Shown: positions 1 to 5,794 of the stretch, one piece after another | How the letters are laid out: each line of letters opens with the position of its first letter | Numbering within the stretch: position 1 is the stretch's first letter | NCBI GenBank assembly: GCA_937859005.1 | Contig: CALLYR010000191.1 | Span: forward strand, 1 to 6,860 | From: an uncultured Paracoccus sp. | GTDB taxonomy: Bacteria > Pseudomonadota > Alphaproteobacteria > Rhodobacterales > Rhodobacteraceae | DNA: 6,860 nt | Direction of reading: 5' to 3' | Notes under the pieces: model-generated | Database searches by the model: none | What the model was told of the DNA's origin: nothing | Seen by the model: the letters and a program-made list of their open reading frames with translations, nothing else | Position numbers and translations under genes: made by a program

Positions 1-434
1 ATCACGCTCCACCGCAGGCGGCGGCTTTCGGTGAACAGCACCGGCGCCAGCGCAAGGAACATCAGCCCGAAGGCCGCGGTCGGGCGCCAGTACTGATCGG
101 GCGGGTAAAAGCCGAACAGGAACTGGTTCCAGCGTTCGCGGATGACCGCGAAACAGGCGCCGGTTGTCCCCTGCCCCCAGGTTTCCGCGATGATCCCGCG
201 GCATTCCGCCATGCTGGATGCGTTCCAGACCGAATGGGCGAACCATGGCCAGAAATGCGAGAACAGCCACCAGACGGCGGCCAGACCCAGCAGCGTCAGG
301 ATCGTGTTCAGCGGCCCGGAAAACAGGTTCTGGCGCAGCCACAGCACCGCCCCCGACTGCGCCCGCGGGGGCGCTGCCGCGGGCAGCATCGTGTCGCGGA
401 CGAAGGCCACGGTTTCGGCGTGCATCTCGCTCAT
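1..434 (-). CDS. aapM: General L-amino acid ABC transporter permease AapM/BztC, N-terminal part (runs off left edge)
   Basis: Inner-membrane permease that would pair with AapQ to form the channel of a glutamate/glutamine/aspartate/asparagine-type importer. The window holds the first 144 codons; the rest, including the EAA loop that contacts the ATPase, lies beyond position 1. Visible are a polar N-terminus (residues 1-35), a first membrane segment around 42-62 (LNTILTLLGLAAVWWLFSHF), then a periplasmic stretch with family-typical MAECRGIIAE (75-84) and GACFAVIRERWNQFLFGFY (92-110), and a second hydrophobic segment around 119-134. The ATG at 434 is chosen because AAGGAG (447 to 442) sits 7 nt upstream; an in-frame ATG at 425 has poorer spacing. 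The start follows the aapQ stop by one base, so the two permeases are almost certainly cotranslated. The aapM/bztC assignment rests on similarity to the family and on operon position. Confidence 0.9.
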   Translation of the reverse strand, partial: MSEMHAETVAFVRDTMLPAAAPPRAQSGAVLWLRQNLFSGPLNTILTLLGLAAVWWLFSHFWPWFAHSVWNASSMAECRGIIAETWGQGTTGACFAVIRERWNQFLFGFYPPDQYWRPTAAFGLMFLALAPVLFTESRRLRWSV

Positions 435-435
435 C

Positions 436-1686
436 TCACCGCTCCTTCAGGCGCACGCGGGCATTATAGAGGTTCATCGCGGCCGAGATGAGCAGGCTGA
501 TGACCAGATAGATGCCCATCATCAGAAGCATCGATTCCATCTCGCGCCCGGTCTGGTTCAGGGTCGTGCCCCCCAGCGTCGCGCGCAGGTCGGGAAAGCC
601 CACCGCGATCGCCAGCGACGAGTTCTTGGTCAGGTTCAGGAACTGCGAGATCAGCGGCGGCACGATCACCCGCAGCGCCTGCGGCAGCACCACCAGCGCC
701 ATGACCGGACGCGCCCGCAGACCCAGCGCCAGCGCGGCCTCGGTCTGGCCGCGGCTGACCGCCAGCACGCCCCCGCGCACGATTTCCGCGATGAAGGCGC
801 CGGTATACAGCGTCAGCGCCAGCACCAGCACGACGAAGCCGTTGTCGAGGTTCAGCCCGCCCGCGAAGTTGAAGCCCTTGAGTTCGGGCGTGAGCAGATG
901 CACCCCGAACAGCCACATCAACCCGACCAGCGGCAGGACGAACAGCGCCAGCGTGACCCACCAGGTGCTGGGCCGCATGCCAGTCCGGTCCTGCCGGGCC
1001 GCGGCCCAGGCGCGCAGCCAGCGGTGGATCAGCCAGGCCGCCAGCAACGCCGTGACAAAGGCCAGCAGCGCCGCGTCGATCTGGAACCCGGCCAGCGACA
1101 CCGTGCCGGGATCGTTGTCGATCCTGATGGTCGGCACGGCGGTATAGCGGTTGGTGGGCGCGACCGTGCCGAACAGGATCATCTGCGCCCCGTCCTCGCC
1201 GCGATAGTCGCGCGGGGCGGGCAGCACCTCGGTAAAGACGGCCAGGATCACCAGGATCCACAGCAACAGCGGGATGTTGCGGAAGACCTCGACATAGACC
1301 GTCATCAGCCGCGAGATCAGCCAGTTGCTGGACAGCCGCAGCACCCCCGCGACCACCCCCACCACGGTCGCGAACAGGCAGCCCAGCGCCGACACCAGCA
1401 GCGTGTTCAGCAAGCCCACCATCGCCGCGCGCAGATGCGTGGAATCGGAACTGTAGGGGATCAGGCTGAAGGGAATGTCGTAACCGGCCCGGTTGCCCAG
1501 AAAGCCGAAATCGAAGGTCTTGCCCATGCGGGCGAGGTTCTGGACCGTGTTGTTCACCAGCCATGCCGCGACCAGCATGACCAGGATGAAGACGATCGCC
1601 TGCAGTGTCAGCGCCCGGTATCGTCGGTCGCGGATCAGCATCGACAGGCGGAACGGCGGGCTTGCCCCGCCCGGCAGATCTGTCAT
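436..1686 (-). CDS. aapQ: General L-amino acid ABC transporter permease AapQ/BztB
   Basis: Inner-membrane permease of the polar amino-acid uptake family (HisM/GlnP type), 416 aa, a normal length for AapQ/BztB, which are longer than most such permeases because of extra segments between the first and the conserved core helices. Hydrophobic segments are visible near residues 28-46, 90-116, 137-155, 204-222, 242-264, 283-300 and 385-405. The cytoplasmic EAA motif that docks to the ATPase is present: QTEAALALGL at 314-323 followed by LVVLPQALRVIVPP (331-344). The ATG at 1686 is preferred over an in-frame start at 1749: AGGGA lies 8 nt upstream, and the longer form would add 21 polar residues encoded by the hairpin-rich spacer. 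The gene follows aapJ after 110 bp and overlaps the aapM ribosome-binding site at its 3' end (Leu-Lys-Glu-Arg codons). Expected to form a heterodimer with AapM; substrate range is inferred from the family. Confidence 0.93.
   Translation of the reverse strand: MTDLPGGASPPFRLSMLIRDRRYRALTLQAIVFILVMLVAAWLVNNTVQNLARMGKTFDFGFLGNRAGYDIPFSLIPYSSDSTHLRAAMVGLLNTLLVSALGCLFATVVGVVAGVLRLSSNWLISRLMTVYVEVFRNIPLLLWILVILAVFTEVLPAPRDYRGEDGAQMILFGTVAPTNRYTAVPTIRIDNDPGTVSLAGFQIDAALLAFVTALLAAWLIHRWLRAWAAARQDRTGMRPSTWWVTLALFVLPLVGLMWLFGVHLLTPELKGFNFAGGLNLDNGFVVLVLALTLYTGAFIAEIVRGGVLAVSRGQTEAALALGLRARPVMALVVLPQALRVIVPPLISQFLNLTKNSSLAIAVGFPDLRATLGGTTLNQTGREMESMLLMMGIYLVISLLISAAMNLYNARVRLKER
442..447 (-). promoter_or_regulatory. 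Ribosome-binding site of aapM inside the end of aapQ
   Basis: AAGGAG, the best Shine-Dalgarno match near these genes, is formed by the final codons of aapQ (CTG AAG GAG CGG TGA) and lies 7 nt before the aapM ATG at 434. It decides the aapM start, and its position within the upstream reading frame supports coupled translation of the two permease subunits. Confidence 0.75.
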
Positions 1687-1711
1687 GGGTCGTTTCCCTG
1701 TTGCCGCAGCG

Positions 1712-1748
1712 CGGGCCTTTGGCCCGTCGTTATGGATGCCCGAGGGCA
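1712..1748 (-). promoter_or_regulatory. Two small hairpins between aapJ and aapQ
   Basis: In transcript order there are TGCCC-TC-GGGCA (1748 to 1737; with a realistic loop, a 4-bp stem and 4-nt loop) and then CGGGCC-AAA-GGCCCG (1726 to 1712; 6-bp stem, 3-nt loop). They lie between the stronger hairpin at 1755-1779 and the aapQ ribosome-binding site near 1699. No run of U follows either stem. They could add to processing or stabilisation of the aapJ 3' end, or be incidental in such GC-rich DNA. Confidence 0.4.
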
Positions 1749-1754
1749 CCGGAA

Positions 1755-1779
1755 GGCGCGCGGAACGGCCCCGCGCGCC
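1755..1779 (-). promoter_or_regulatory. Strong GC hairpin directly downstream of aapJ
   Basis: Perfect inverted repeat: GGCGCGCGG (1755-1763), 7-nt spacer, CCGCGCGCC (1771-1779). In the minus-strand transcript it starts 17 nt after the aapJ stop codon. Only two U residues follow the stem, so it does not look like an efficient intrinsic terminator. Hairpins at this place in binding-protein transport operons commonly protect the upstream mRNA from 3' exonucleases or cause partial termination, giving more binding protein than permease. The pairing is directly visible; the role is inferred from position. Confidence 0.65.
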
Positions 1780-1796
1780 CCGGCCGCGTCAGCCGA

Positions 1797-2825
1797 TCAG
1801 CGGAACGGCATCGCATACATCAGCCCGCCCTGCGCCCATTGGGCGTTCAGGCCGCGGGCCAGGCCGATGGGGGTCTGTTCGCCGATGGTGGCGGCGAAGA
1901 TCTCGCCATAGTTGCCGGAGGCGGCGATGGCGCGCTTGGCCCATTCCTTGTCCAGCCCCAGCATCTTGCCGTAATCGTCGGACGACCCCAGCATCCGCTG
2001 CACATCCGGGTTGGTCGAGGATTTGGACAGTTCCTCGATATTGGCCGAGGTGACGCCGTATTCCTCGGCCGAGATCAGGGCATAGATCGTCCAGCGCACG
2101 ATATCGCCCCAATTGTCGTCGCCCTGCCGGACGGCGGGGGCCAGCGGTTCCTTGGAAATGATCTCGGGCAGGATGATGTGGTTTTCAGGGTCGGCGAATG
2201 CCGCCCGCGTCGCCGCGAGGCCCGATGCGTCGGTCGTATAGGCATCGCAGGCCCCGGCCAGATACTGCTGCTCGCCCTCGGCGTTGGAATCGATGTTGAC
2301 CGGCTGATAGGTCATGTTGTTCGACTTGAACCAGTCGGCCAGGTTCAGTTCCGTCGAGGTGCCGGTCTGGATGCAGATGGTCGCCCCCTCCAGTTCCTTG
2401 GCCGAGGTCACGCCCAGGTCCTTGCGCACCATGAAGCCCTGCCCGTCGTAATAGTTGACGGTCGTGAAATCCAGTTTCAGGTCGGTATCACGCTGGAAGG
2501 TCCAGGTCGAGTTGCGGGCCAGCACGTCCACCTCGCCCGAGGCCAGCGCGGTAAAGCGGGTCTGGCCGGTGGTGGGGACGTATTTCACCTTGGTCGCATC
2601 GCCCAGCACGGCGGCGGCGACGGCCTTGCAGATCGCGATGTCAAAGCCCGACCAGTTGCCGTTCGCATCCGGCGCGGCAAAGCCGACCAGCCCGGTATTG
2701 ACGCCACAGATCAGTTCGCCCCGGCTTTTGACCTGGTTCAGCGTGTCGCCCTCGGCCGCCAGCACAGGGGCGGCCGACAGCAGCGCCGCGGCCGCGGCCG
2801 TGCAGAAAAACACCGATTTCGTCAT
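1797..2825 (-). CDS. aapJ: General L-amino acid ABC transporter periplasmic binding protein AapJ/BztA
   Basis: Periplasmic receptor (solute-binding protein family 3) that captures polar L-amino acids and delivers them to AapQ/AapM. It is 342 aa, matching the family. A Sec signal peptide is clear: Lys3, hydrophobic Ala/Leu-rich core at 5-19, and Ala-X-Ala-like VLAA with cleavage near residue 23 or 24. The mature part begins with the family pattern LNQVKSRGELICGVNTGL (29-46), GNWSGFDIAICKAVAAAV (56-73), TGQTRFTALASGEVDVLARN (86-105) and CIQTGTSTELNLADWF (151-166). Four cysteines of the mature protein (40, 66, 151, 193) suit disulfides in the periplasm. The ATG at 2825 is chosen because the signal peptide starts there and GAGAGG/GAGGGA lies just upstream; an in-frame ATG at 2942 would place 39 polar residues before the signal peptide. 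First gene of the transporter operon, with a candidate promoter in the gap upstream. Substrate set (Glu, Gln, Asp, Asn or broader) cannot be read from sequence. Confidence 0.95.
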   Translation of the reverse strand: MTKSVFFCTAAAAALLSAAPVLAAEGDTLNQVKSRGELICGVNTGLVGFAAPDANGNWSGFDIAICKAVAAAVLGDATKVKYVPTTGQTRFTALASGEVDVLARNSTWTFQRDTDLKLDFTTVNYYDGQGFMVRKDLGVTSAKELEGATICIQTGTSTELNLADWFKSNNMTYQPVNIDSNAEGEQQYLAGACDAYTTDASGLAATRAAFADPENHIILPEIISKEPLAPAVRQGDDNWGDIVRWTIYALISAEEYGVTSANIEELSKSSTNPDVQRMLGSSDDYGKMLGLDKEWAKRAIAASGNYGEIFAATIGEQTPIGLARGLNAQWAQGGLMYAMPFR

Positions 2826-2849
2826 GGATTCCCTCTCTGTTGGACCGGT

Positions 2850-2918
2850 AAGCCGATGGGTGTCCGGCTTTGGCTGGGGCCGTTTGCGGCCTTTGTTCGC
2901 GCCCGGGAACACGCCCGG
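2850..2918 (-). promoter_or_regulatory. aapJ leader with three small hairpins
   Basis: The region between the candidate promoter and the aapJ ribosome-binding site can form three consecutive stems in the transcript: CCGGG/CCCGG with a 6-nt loop (2918 to 2903), GGCCG-CAAA-CGGCC (2891 to 2878), and AAGCCG/CGGCTT with a 9-nt loop (2870 to 2850). The last ends about 12 nt before the GAGAGG ribosome-binding site. I do not recognise a known riboswitch, and there is no upstream peptide or terminator-like U run. Possible roles are mRNA stability or control of aapJ translation; chance pairing in GC-rich DNA is a real alternative. Confidence 0.35.
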
Positions 2919-2924
2919 ATAAGC

Positions 2925-2955
2925 GTTATTGTGCCGATACAAGGAAGCCCGTCAA
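2925..2955 (-). promoter_or_regulatory. Candidate housekeeping-sigma promoter of the aapJQM operon
   Basis: TTGACG (2955 to 2950) matches the -35 consensus in five of six positions. The -10 is uncertain: AATAAC (2930 to 2925) matches four of six with a long 19-nt spacer, and ACAATA (2932 to 2927) has a 17-nt spacer but a poor match. A strong TTGAC with a loose -10 is common in alphaproteobacteria. Transcription would start near 2915-2920, giving a leader of roughly 90 nt. The local sequence is less GC-rich than the surrounding genes, consistent with a promoter. Confidence 0.45.
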
Positions 2956-2974
2956 GAAATAAGCCAAGGGGCGC

Positions 2975-2982
2975 AAGCGCTT
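2975..2982. promoter_or_regulatory. AAGCGCTT palindrome upstream of the aapJ promoter
   Basis: Perfect 8-bp palindrome that touches the atp12 stop codon and lies about 20 bp upstream of the candidate -35 box of aapJ. The core resembles LacI-family operators (AANCGNTT). An overlapping GCGC-AA-GCGC repeat (2971-2980) shares part of it. A regulator is not encoded in the window; the assignment is tentative. Confidence 0.25.
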
Positions 2983-3695
2983 CAATCAGGGCGAGAAAGC
3001 CGCCAGAACCGTTCGGCGTCGCGCATGGCGGCGCGGCGGGCATCCGCTGCGGCCTTGGCCTCGGCATCGCGGCCCCATTCCTCGGCCTGGAAATCCTCGT
3101 CGATGCGCGACAGCGCGAATGCGGTATCGGCGTCGATCCGGCCCCGGACGGTCGCCAGCCCCAGGACCAGCGATCCGGGCAGCGTGACCAGATCATGCAA
3201 CGCGGTCAGCCCCCAGTTGTCCAGCGCCCGGACCTGCCTGCCCAGCGCCTTCAGCGCAGCCGCATCCTGCGGGATCGGGATCACGCCCTGCGTGACCGCC
3301 AGACGCGCGCCCAGCGTCTCGGCCGCCCAATCGAGCAGCGGGTCCCATCCCGCCGCCTGCCGGTCCACCAGCACGGGCGGCCGCTCGGCCCGATAGCTGA
3401 GCAGATCGGTCGCGCCATATTCGTCCAGCATCGCGGCAACCGCGTCGAACCGCGCCGCGACCTTTTCGATCGCCGAATTGGCCGCGCGCGTCAGCGGCAT
3501 CGCATTCGGATCGATCGCATCCGTCTGCGCATCCCATTCCTCGGCGATCGCCTGCGCCAGCGCACGGGTCGGCAGCACCAGGGGCAGCTTGCCCGGCGTG
3601 TGCAAGGGCCGGCCGTCCAGCGTCACCTGCCAGCCGCCGGGGGCGGGCTCGACCGCCGCCGAGGTCCAGAACCTGCGCGATGCCCATTCGCTCAT
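2982..3695 (-). CDS. ATP12-family F1-ATPase assembly chaperone
   Basis: Homologue of mitochondrial Atp12, which holds the unassembled alpha subunit of F1-ATPase until it joins beta. 237 aa, full length for the bacterial family. Recognised by RRFW near the N-terminus (7-10), LDGRPLHTPGK (26-36), AEEWDAQ (51-57), MPLTRAANSAI (66-76), YRAERP (101-106), WDPLLDWA (117-124) and the C-terminal EEWGRDAEA (205-213), whose acidic residues are characteristic. It has no signal peptide, so it acts in the cytoplasm, and an Ala/Arg-rich C-terminal helix. The ATG at 3695 overlaps the stop of the HAD gene as ATGA. GAGGAG lies 8 nt upstream, formed by Glu-Glu codons of the HAD gene, and settles this start over a GTG at 3704. 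Last gene of the housekeeping cluster; no ATP synthase genes are in view. Confidence 0.93.
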   Translation of the reverse strand: MSEWASRRFWTSAAVEPAPGGWQVTLDGRPLHTPGKLPLVLPTRALAQAIAEEWDAQTDAIDPNAMPLTRAANSAIEKVAARFDAVAAMLDEYGATDLLSYRAERPPVLVDRQAAGWDPLLDWAAETLGARLAVTQGVIPIPQDAAALKALGRQVRALDNWGLTALHDLVTLPGSLVLGLATVRGRIDADTAFALSRIDEDFQAEEWGRDAEAKAAADARRAAMRDAERFWRLSRPD

Positions 3696-4348
3696 GCTGC
3701 CCACTCCTCGATCCAGGCCTGCAGCCCGCCGAAATCCTGCGCGACGGAACGCGCGCCTGCGGCGATCAGATCACCCGTCCGGTGAAACCCCCAAGCGACG
3801 CCCAGACCCGCCACGCCCGCATTGCCGGCCATCTGCATGTCGAAGCTGCTGTCGCCGACCATGACCGCGCGGTCCGCGTCCACCCCCGCCTCATGCAGGC
3901 AGGCCAGCAGCATCGCGGGCGCGGGCTTGGACGGATGGATGTCGGCGCATTGCGTGGTGACGAAGCAGCGCGTCAGCCCATGTGCCGCCAGCAACGCATC
4001 CAGCCCCCGCCGCGACTTGCCCGTGGCCACCCCCAGCAACAGGTCGTCGCGCCCCGCCAGCTGGACCAGCAATTCGCCCGCGCCGGGATACAGGGGCGAT
4101 TCCCGATCCTGCCGCCGCGCCTGATAGGCGGCGCGATAGCCGCGCACGACCGCCTCGCGCCCTGCCGGATCGGCCCTGGGCAACAACGTCGCGACCGCGA
4201 CCGGCAGCGACAGCCCGACGATGGACAGCACCTGCGCGTCAGGCAGCGGCGGCAGGCCCGCCGCCGCCATGCCCCGCGCCATCGCGTGCAGGATATGGGC
4301 GCGGCTGTCCACCAGCGTCCCGTCGATGTCAAAGACGACCAGCCTCAT
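3692..4348 (-). CDS. HAD-IA family hydrolase (phosphoglycolate phosphatase-like)
   Basis: Soluble cytoplasmic phosphatase of the haloacid dehalogenase superfamily, 218 aa. All four motifs are visible: motif I DIDGTLVDS (7-15), with nucleophile Asp7 and acid/base Asp9; motif II Thr109 in GVATGKS; motif III Lys141 in HPSKPAP; and motif IV GDSSFDMQMA (165-174) with Asp166 and Asp170 for Mg2+. The helical cap between about 16 and 85 marks the Gph/subfamily IA type. The substrate is not evident; phosphoglycolate, pyrophosphate, sugar phosphates or nucleotides are possible, so no symbol is given. The ATG at 4348 overlaps the rluC stop (ATGA), and its own stop overlaps the atp12 start the same way. 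No good Shine-Dalgarno precedes the start, so initiation probably depends on ribosomes finishing rluC. The start right at motif I fits the family. Confidence 0.92.
   Translation of the reverse strand: MRLVVFDIDGTLVDSRAHILHAMARGMAAAGLPPLPDAQVLSIVGLSLPVAVATLLPRADPAGREAVVRGYRAAYQARRQDRESPLYPGAGELLVQLAGRDDLLLGVATGKSRRGLDALLAAHGLTRCFVTTQCADIHPSKPAPAMLLACLHEAGVDADRAVMVGDSSFDMQMAGNAGVAGLGVAWGFHRTGDLIAAGARSVAQDFGGLQAWIEEWAA
3704..3709 (-). promoter_or_regulatory. Ribosome-binding site of atp12 inside the HAD gene
   Basis: GAGGAG formed by two Glu codons near the end of the HAD hydrolase gene, 8 nt before the ATG at 3695. It supports that ATG over the in-frame GTG at 3704, which would itself abut this motif. 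Confidence 0.65.
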
Positions 4349-5391
4349 GCGTCGTCGGCGAAAGGGTCGGCGGGCACGTCGTTTTCCTGCCAGCCCAGCG
4401 TCTTCCATGTCCGCGCCATATGGTCGGGCAGCGGCGCGGTCAGGGTGATGCGCTTGCCGGTGACCGGATGGTCGAAGCTGATGGACCGCGCGTGCAGATG
4501 CAGCTTGCGGCTGATCTCTCCGCCCAGTTGCGCGCCCCAGCCGTCGCCCAGGTTTTCCTGACCGGAACCGCCGTATTTGCCGTCCCCGATGATCGGATGG
4601 CCCAGTTCCGCCATATGCGCGCGCAACTGATGGGTGCGGCCCGTCACGGGAACCAGCGCGCACCAGCTGACGCGGGTGCCCAGGCTGTCCAGCACGGCGT
4701 AATCGGTGGTGGCGCGCTTGGCGCCCTCGGTCTGGTCGACCTTCGCCGGATGGACGCAGATCATCTTCTCGCCCTCGCCCCCGCGCCCGTGGCCCGGCGC
4801 CTTGACCAGCCCGAAGCGGACGGTCCCCATCTTCGGCGAGGGCACGCCCGCGACGGCCGCCCAATAGATCTTGCGCGTGGTGCGCGCCCGGAACGATTCC
4901 GACAGCCGCCGCGCCACCCGGTCGGTGCGCGCCAGCAGCAGCACGCCCGAGGTATCCTTGTCCAGCCGGTGCACCAGCTTGGGCCGTTCCTTGTAGCCGA
5001 ACATCAGCGCGGGCGTCAGCCCGTCCACATGCCGGTCGCCCTGTCCGCTTCCGCCCTGGCTGGGCAGGCCCGCGGGCTTGTTCAGCGCGATGATATGGTC
5101 GTCGCGCCACAGCACTGCCGACTGGATCATCTGCGCATCGCTCTCGCGCAGGGCGGGCCGGGACTGCGCGGGCACGGGTGCGGCCTCGGGCAAGGGGGGC
5201 ACGCGCACCTCCTGCCCGGCCTCGACCCGCGTTGCAGGTTTCGCCCGCGCCCCGTCCACGCGAATTTGCCCGGTGCGGCACAGCTTTTCGATGGCGATCT
5301 GGTTCAACTGGGGAAAGCGCTTTCTCAGCCAGCGGTCCAGCCGCTGGTCGCCCTCGTCCGTGCCGACTCCGATGGTCTGGACCCCGCTCAT
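4345..5391 (-). CDS. rluC: RluA-family pseudouridine synthase, RluC-like (23S rRNA)
   Basis: Converts uridines of large-subunit rRNA to pseudouridine; E. coli RluC acts on U955, U2504 and U2580. 348 aa, slightly longer than typical RluC. An N-terminal S4 RNA-binding domain spans about 16-70 (QRLDRWLRKRFPQLNQ, then GQIRVDG). The catalytic domain starts near 95 with IALNKPAGLPSQGG (101-114). The catalytic motif HRLDKDTSGVLLLART (141-156) carries Asp144, followed by PVTGRTHQLRAHM (248-260) and GHPIIGDGKYGG (264-275). A Gly-rich insertion (about 274-291) precedes LHLHARSISFDHP (297-309). TSGVLL after the catalytic Asp favours RluC over RluD (usually TTG), but the exact target uridines are inferred. 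The ATG at 5391 overlaps the crcB stop (ATGA), with weak GGGGGA 7 nt upstream; a longer in-frame form from 5499 would add 36 Arg/Gly-rich residues read through crcB. Its stop overlaps the HAD start. Confidence 0.9.
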   Translation of the reverse strand: MSGVQTIGVGTDEGDQRLDRWLRKRFPQLNQIAIEKLCRTGQIRVDGARAKPATRVEAGQEVRVPPLPEAAPVPAQSRPALRESDAQMIQSAVLWRDDHIIALNKPAGLPSQGGSGQGDRHVDGLTPALMFGYKERPKLVHRLDKDTSGVLLLARTDRVARRLSESFRARTTRKIYWAAVAGVPSPKMGTVRFGLVKAPGHGRGGEGEKMICVHPAKVDQTEGAKRATTDYAVLDSLGTRVSWCALVPVTGRTHQLRAHMAELGHPIIGDGKYGGSGQENLGDGWGAQLGGEISRKLHLHARSISFDHPVTGKRITLTAPLPDHMARTWKTLGWQENDVPADPFADDA

Positions 5392-5762
5392 GCCGCGATC
5401 CCCCGCCCGACAGCCAGCCCCGCCGCCATGCCTGCCAGCGACAGCCCGACGCTGGCCGCGACGTAAGCCGCGGCGATCCCTTGCGACCCGCGCATCCACA
5501 GCGTCATCGTATCCAGCGAAAACGCCGAAAAGGTGGTGAAGCCCCCCAGAACGCCGGTCATCAGCAGCGGCGCCCAGGCATTGCCGCGATGCGCCAGCAG
5601 GACGACCAGCAGCCCCATCAGGAACGAGCCGAGGATATTCACCGCCAGCGTGCCCACCGGAAAGCCGTGGCCGAAGACCCGCCCTGCGGCCCGCGTGACA
5701 GCGTAGCGCGCGACGGCGCCAAGGCTTCCGCCCAAGGCCACCTGAAGAAATGGATTCATCAT
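5388..5762 (-). CDS. crcB: Fluoride ion channel CrcB/Fluc
   Basis: Small membrane channel that exports fluoride and so protects cytoplasmic enzymes; works as an antiparallel dual-topology dimer. 124 aa, normal for the family, with four hydrophobic segments (about 5-28, 36-57, 64-88, 97-119). Family signatures are complete: GGSLGAVARY (11-20), GTLAVNILGSFLMG (37-50) with pore Asn42, and GVLGGFTTFSAFSLD (70-84) with the central sodium-site loop and the Phe residues of the fluoride path (Phe75, Phe78). The ATG at 5762 has AGGA 8 nt upstream; a second ATG follows immediately at 5759, so the protein could begin one residue later. It sits 32 nt after rarA and overlaps rluC by the ATGA junction. No second crcB and no fluoride riboswitch are visible in that short gap, so expression is probably constitutive with the cluster. 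Confidence 0.95.
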   Translation of the reverse strand: MMNPFLQVALGGSLGAVARYAVTRAAGRVFGHGFPVGTLAVNILGSFLMGLLVVLLAHRGNAWAPLLMTGVLGGFTTFSAFSLDTMTLWMRGSQGIAAAYVAASVGLSLAGMAAGLAVGRGIAA

Positions 5763-5794
5763 GGCGAACGTCCTGTGTCCGGTCCGGGCCAAAG

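Noticed and set aside
1687..1749. Longer AapQ starting at 1749
   Set aside because: The extra 21 residues are unlike the family, run through the hairpin region and have no supporting ribosome-binding site; the ATG at 1686 has AGGGA at good spacing.
1755..1779. Intrinsic terminator after aapJ
   Set aside because: The stem is strong but is followed by only two U residues and then GC-rich sequence, and aapQ/aapM belong to the same system. A stabilising or partially terminating hairpin fits better.
142..1911. 589-codon plus-strand open frame opposite aapM, aapQ and the end of aapJ
   Set aside because: The product is rich in Gln, His, Arg and Asp with no recognisable domain, the usual look of the antisense frame of GC-rich genes. 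The minus strand encodes clear transporter proteins over the same bases.
2922..2937. Sigma-54-like promoter upstream of aapJ (GGCACAATAACGC)
   Set aside because: The GG and GC elements are separated by 9 rather than 10 bases and the TTGC part is not matched. Spacing is strict for sigma-54, so this is not supported despite the nitrogen-related operon.
1605..3785. 726-codon plus-strand open frame opposite aapJ and atp12
   Set aside because: Low-complexity Gly/Arg/Gln composition and no family motifs. It crosses the aapJ promoter region and two well-supported minus-strand genes, so it is a compositional artefact.
4349..5281. Extension of the HAD gene frame far upstream, as if fused to another protein
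   Set aside because: The frame is open opposite rluC codons only by composition; the upstream translation is Arg/Gly/Ala-rich and HAD motif I begins six residues after the ATG at 4348.
3982..5466. 494-codon plus-strand open frame opposite the HAD gene and rluC
   Set aside because: Begins with a Pro/Ala/Arg-rich run and shows no domain; the opposite strand has complete HAD and RluC catalytic motifs.
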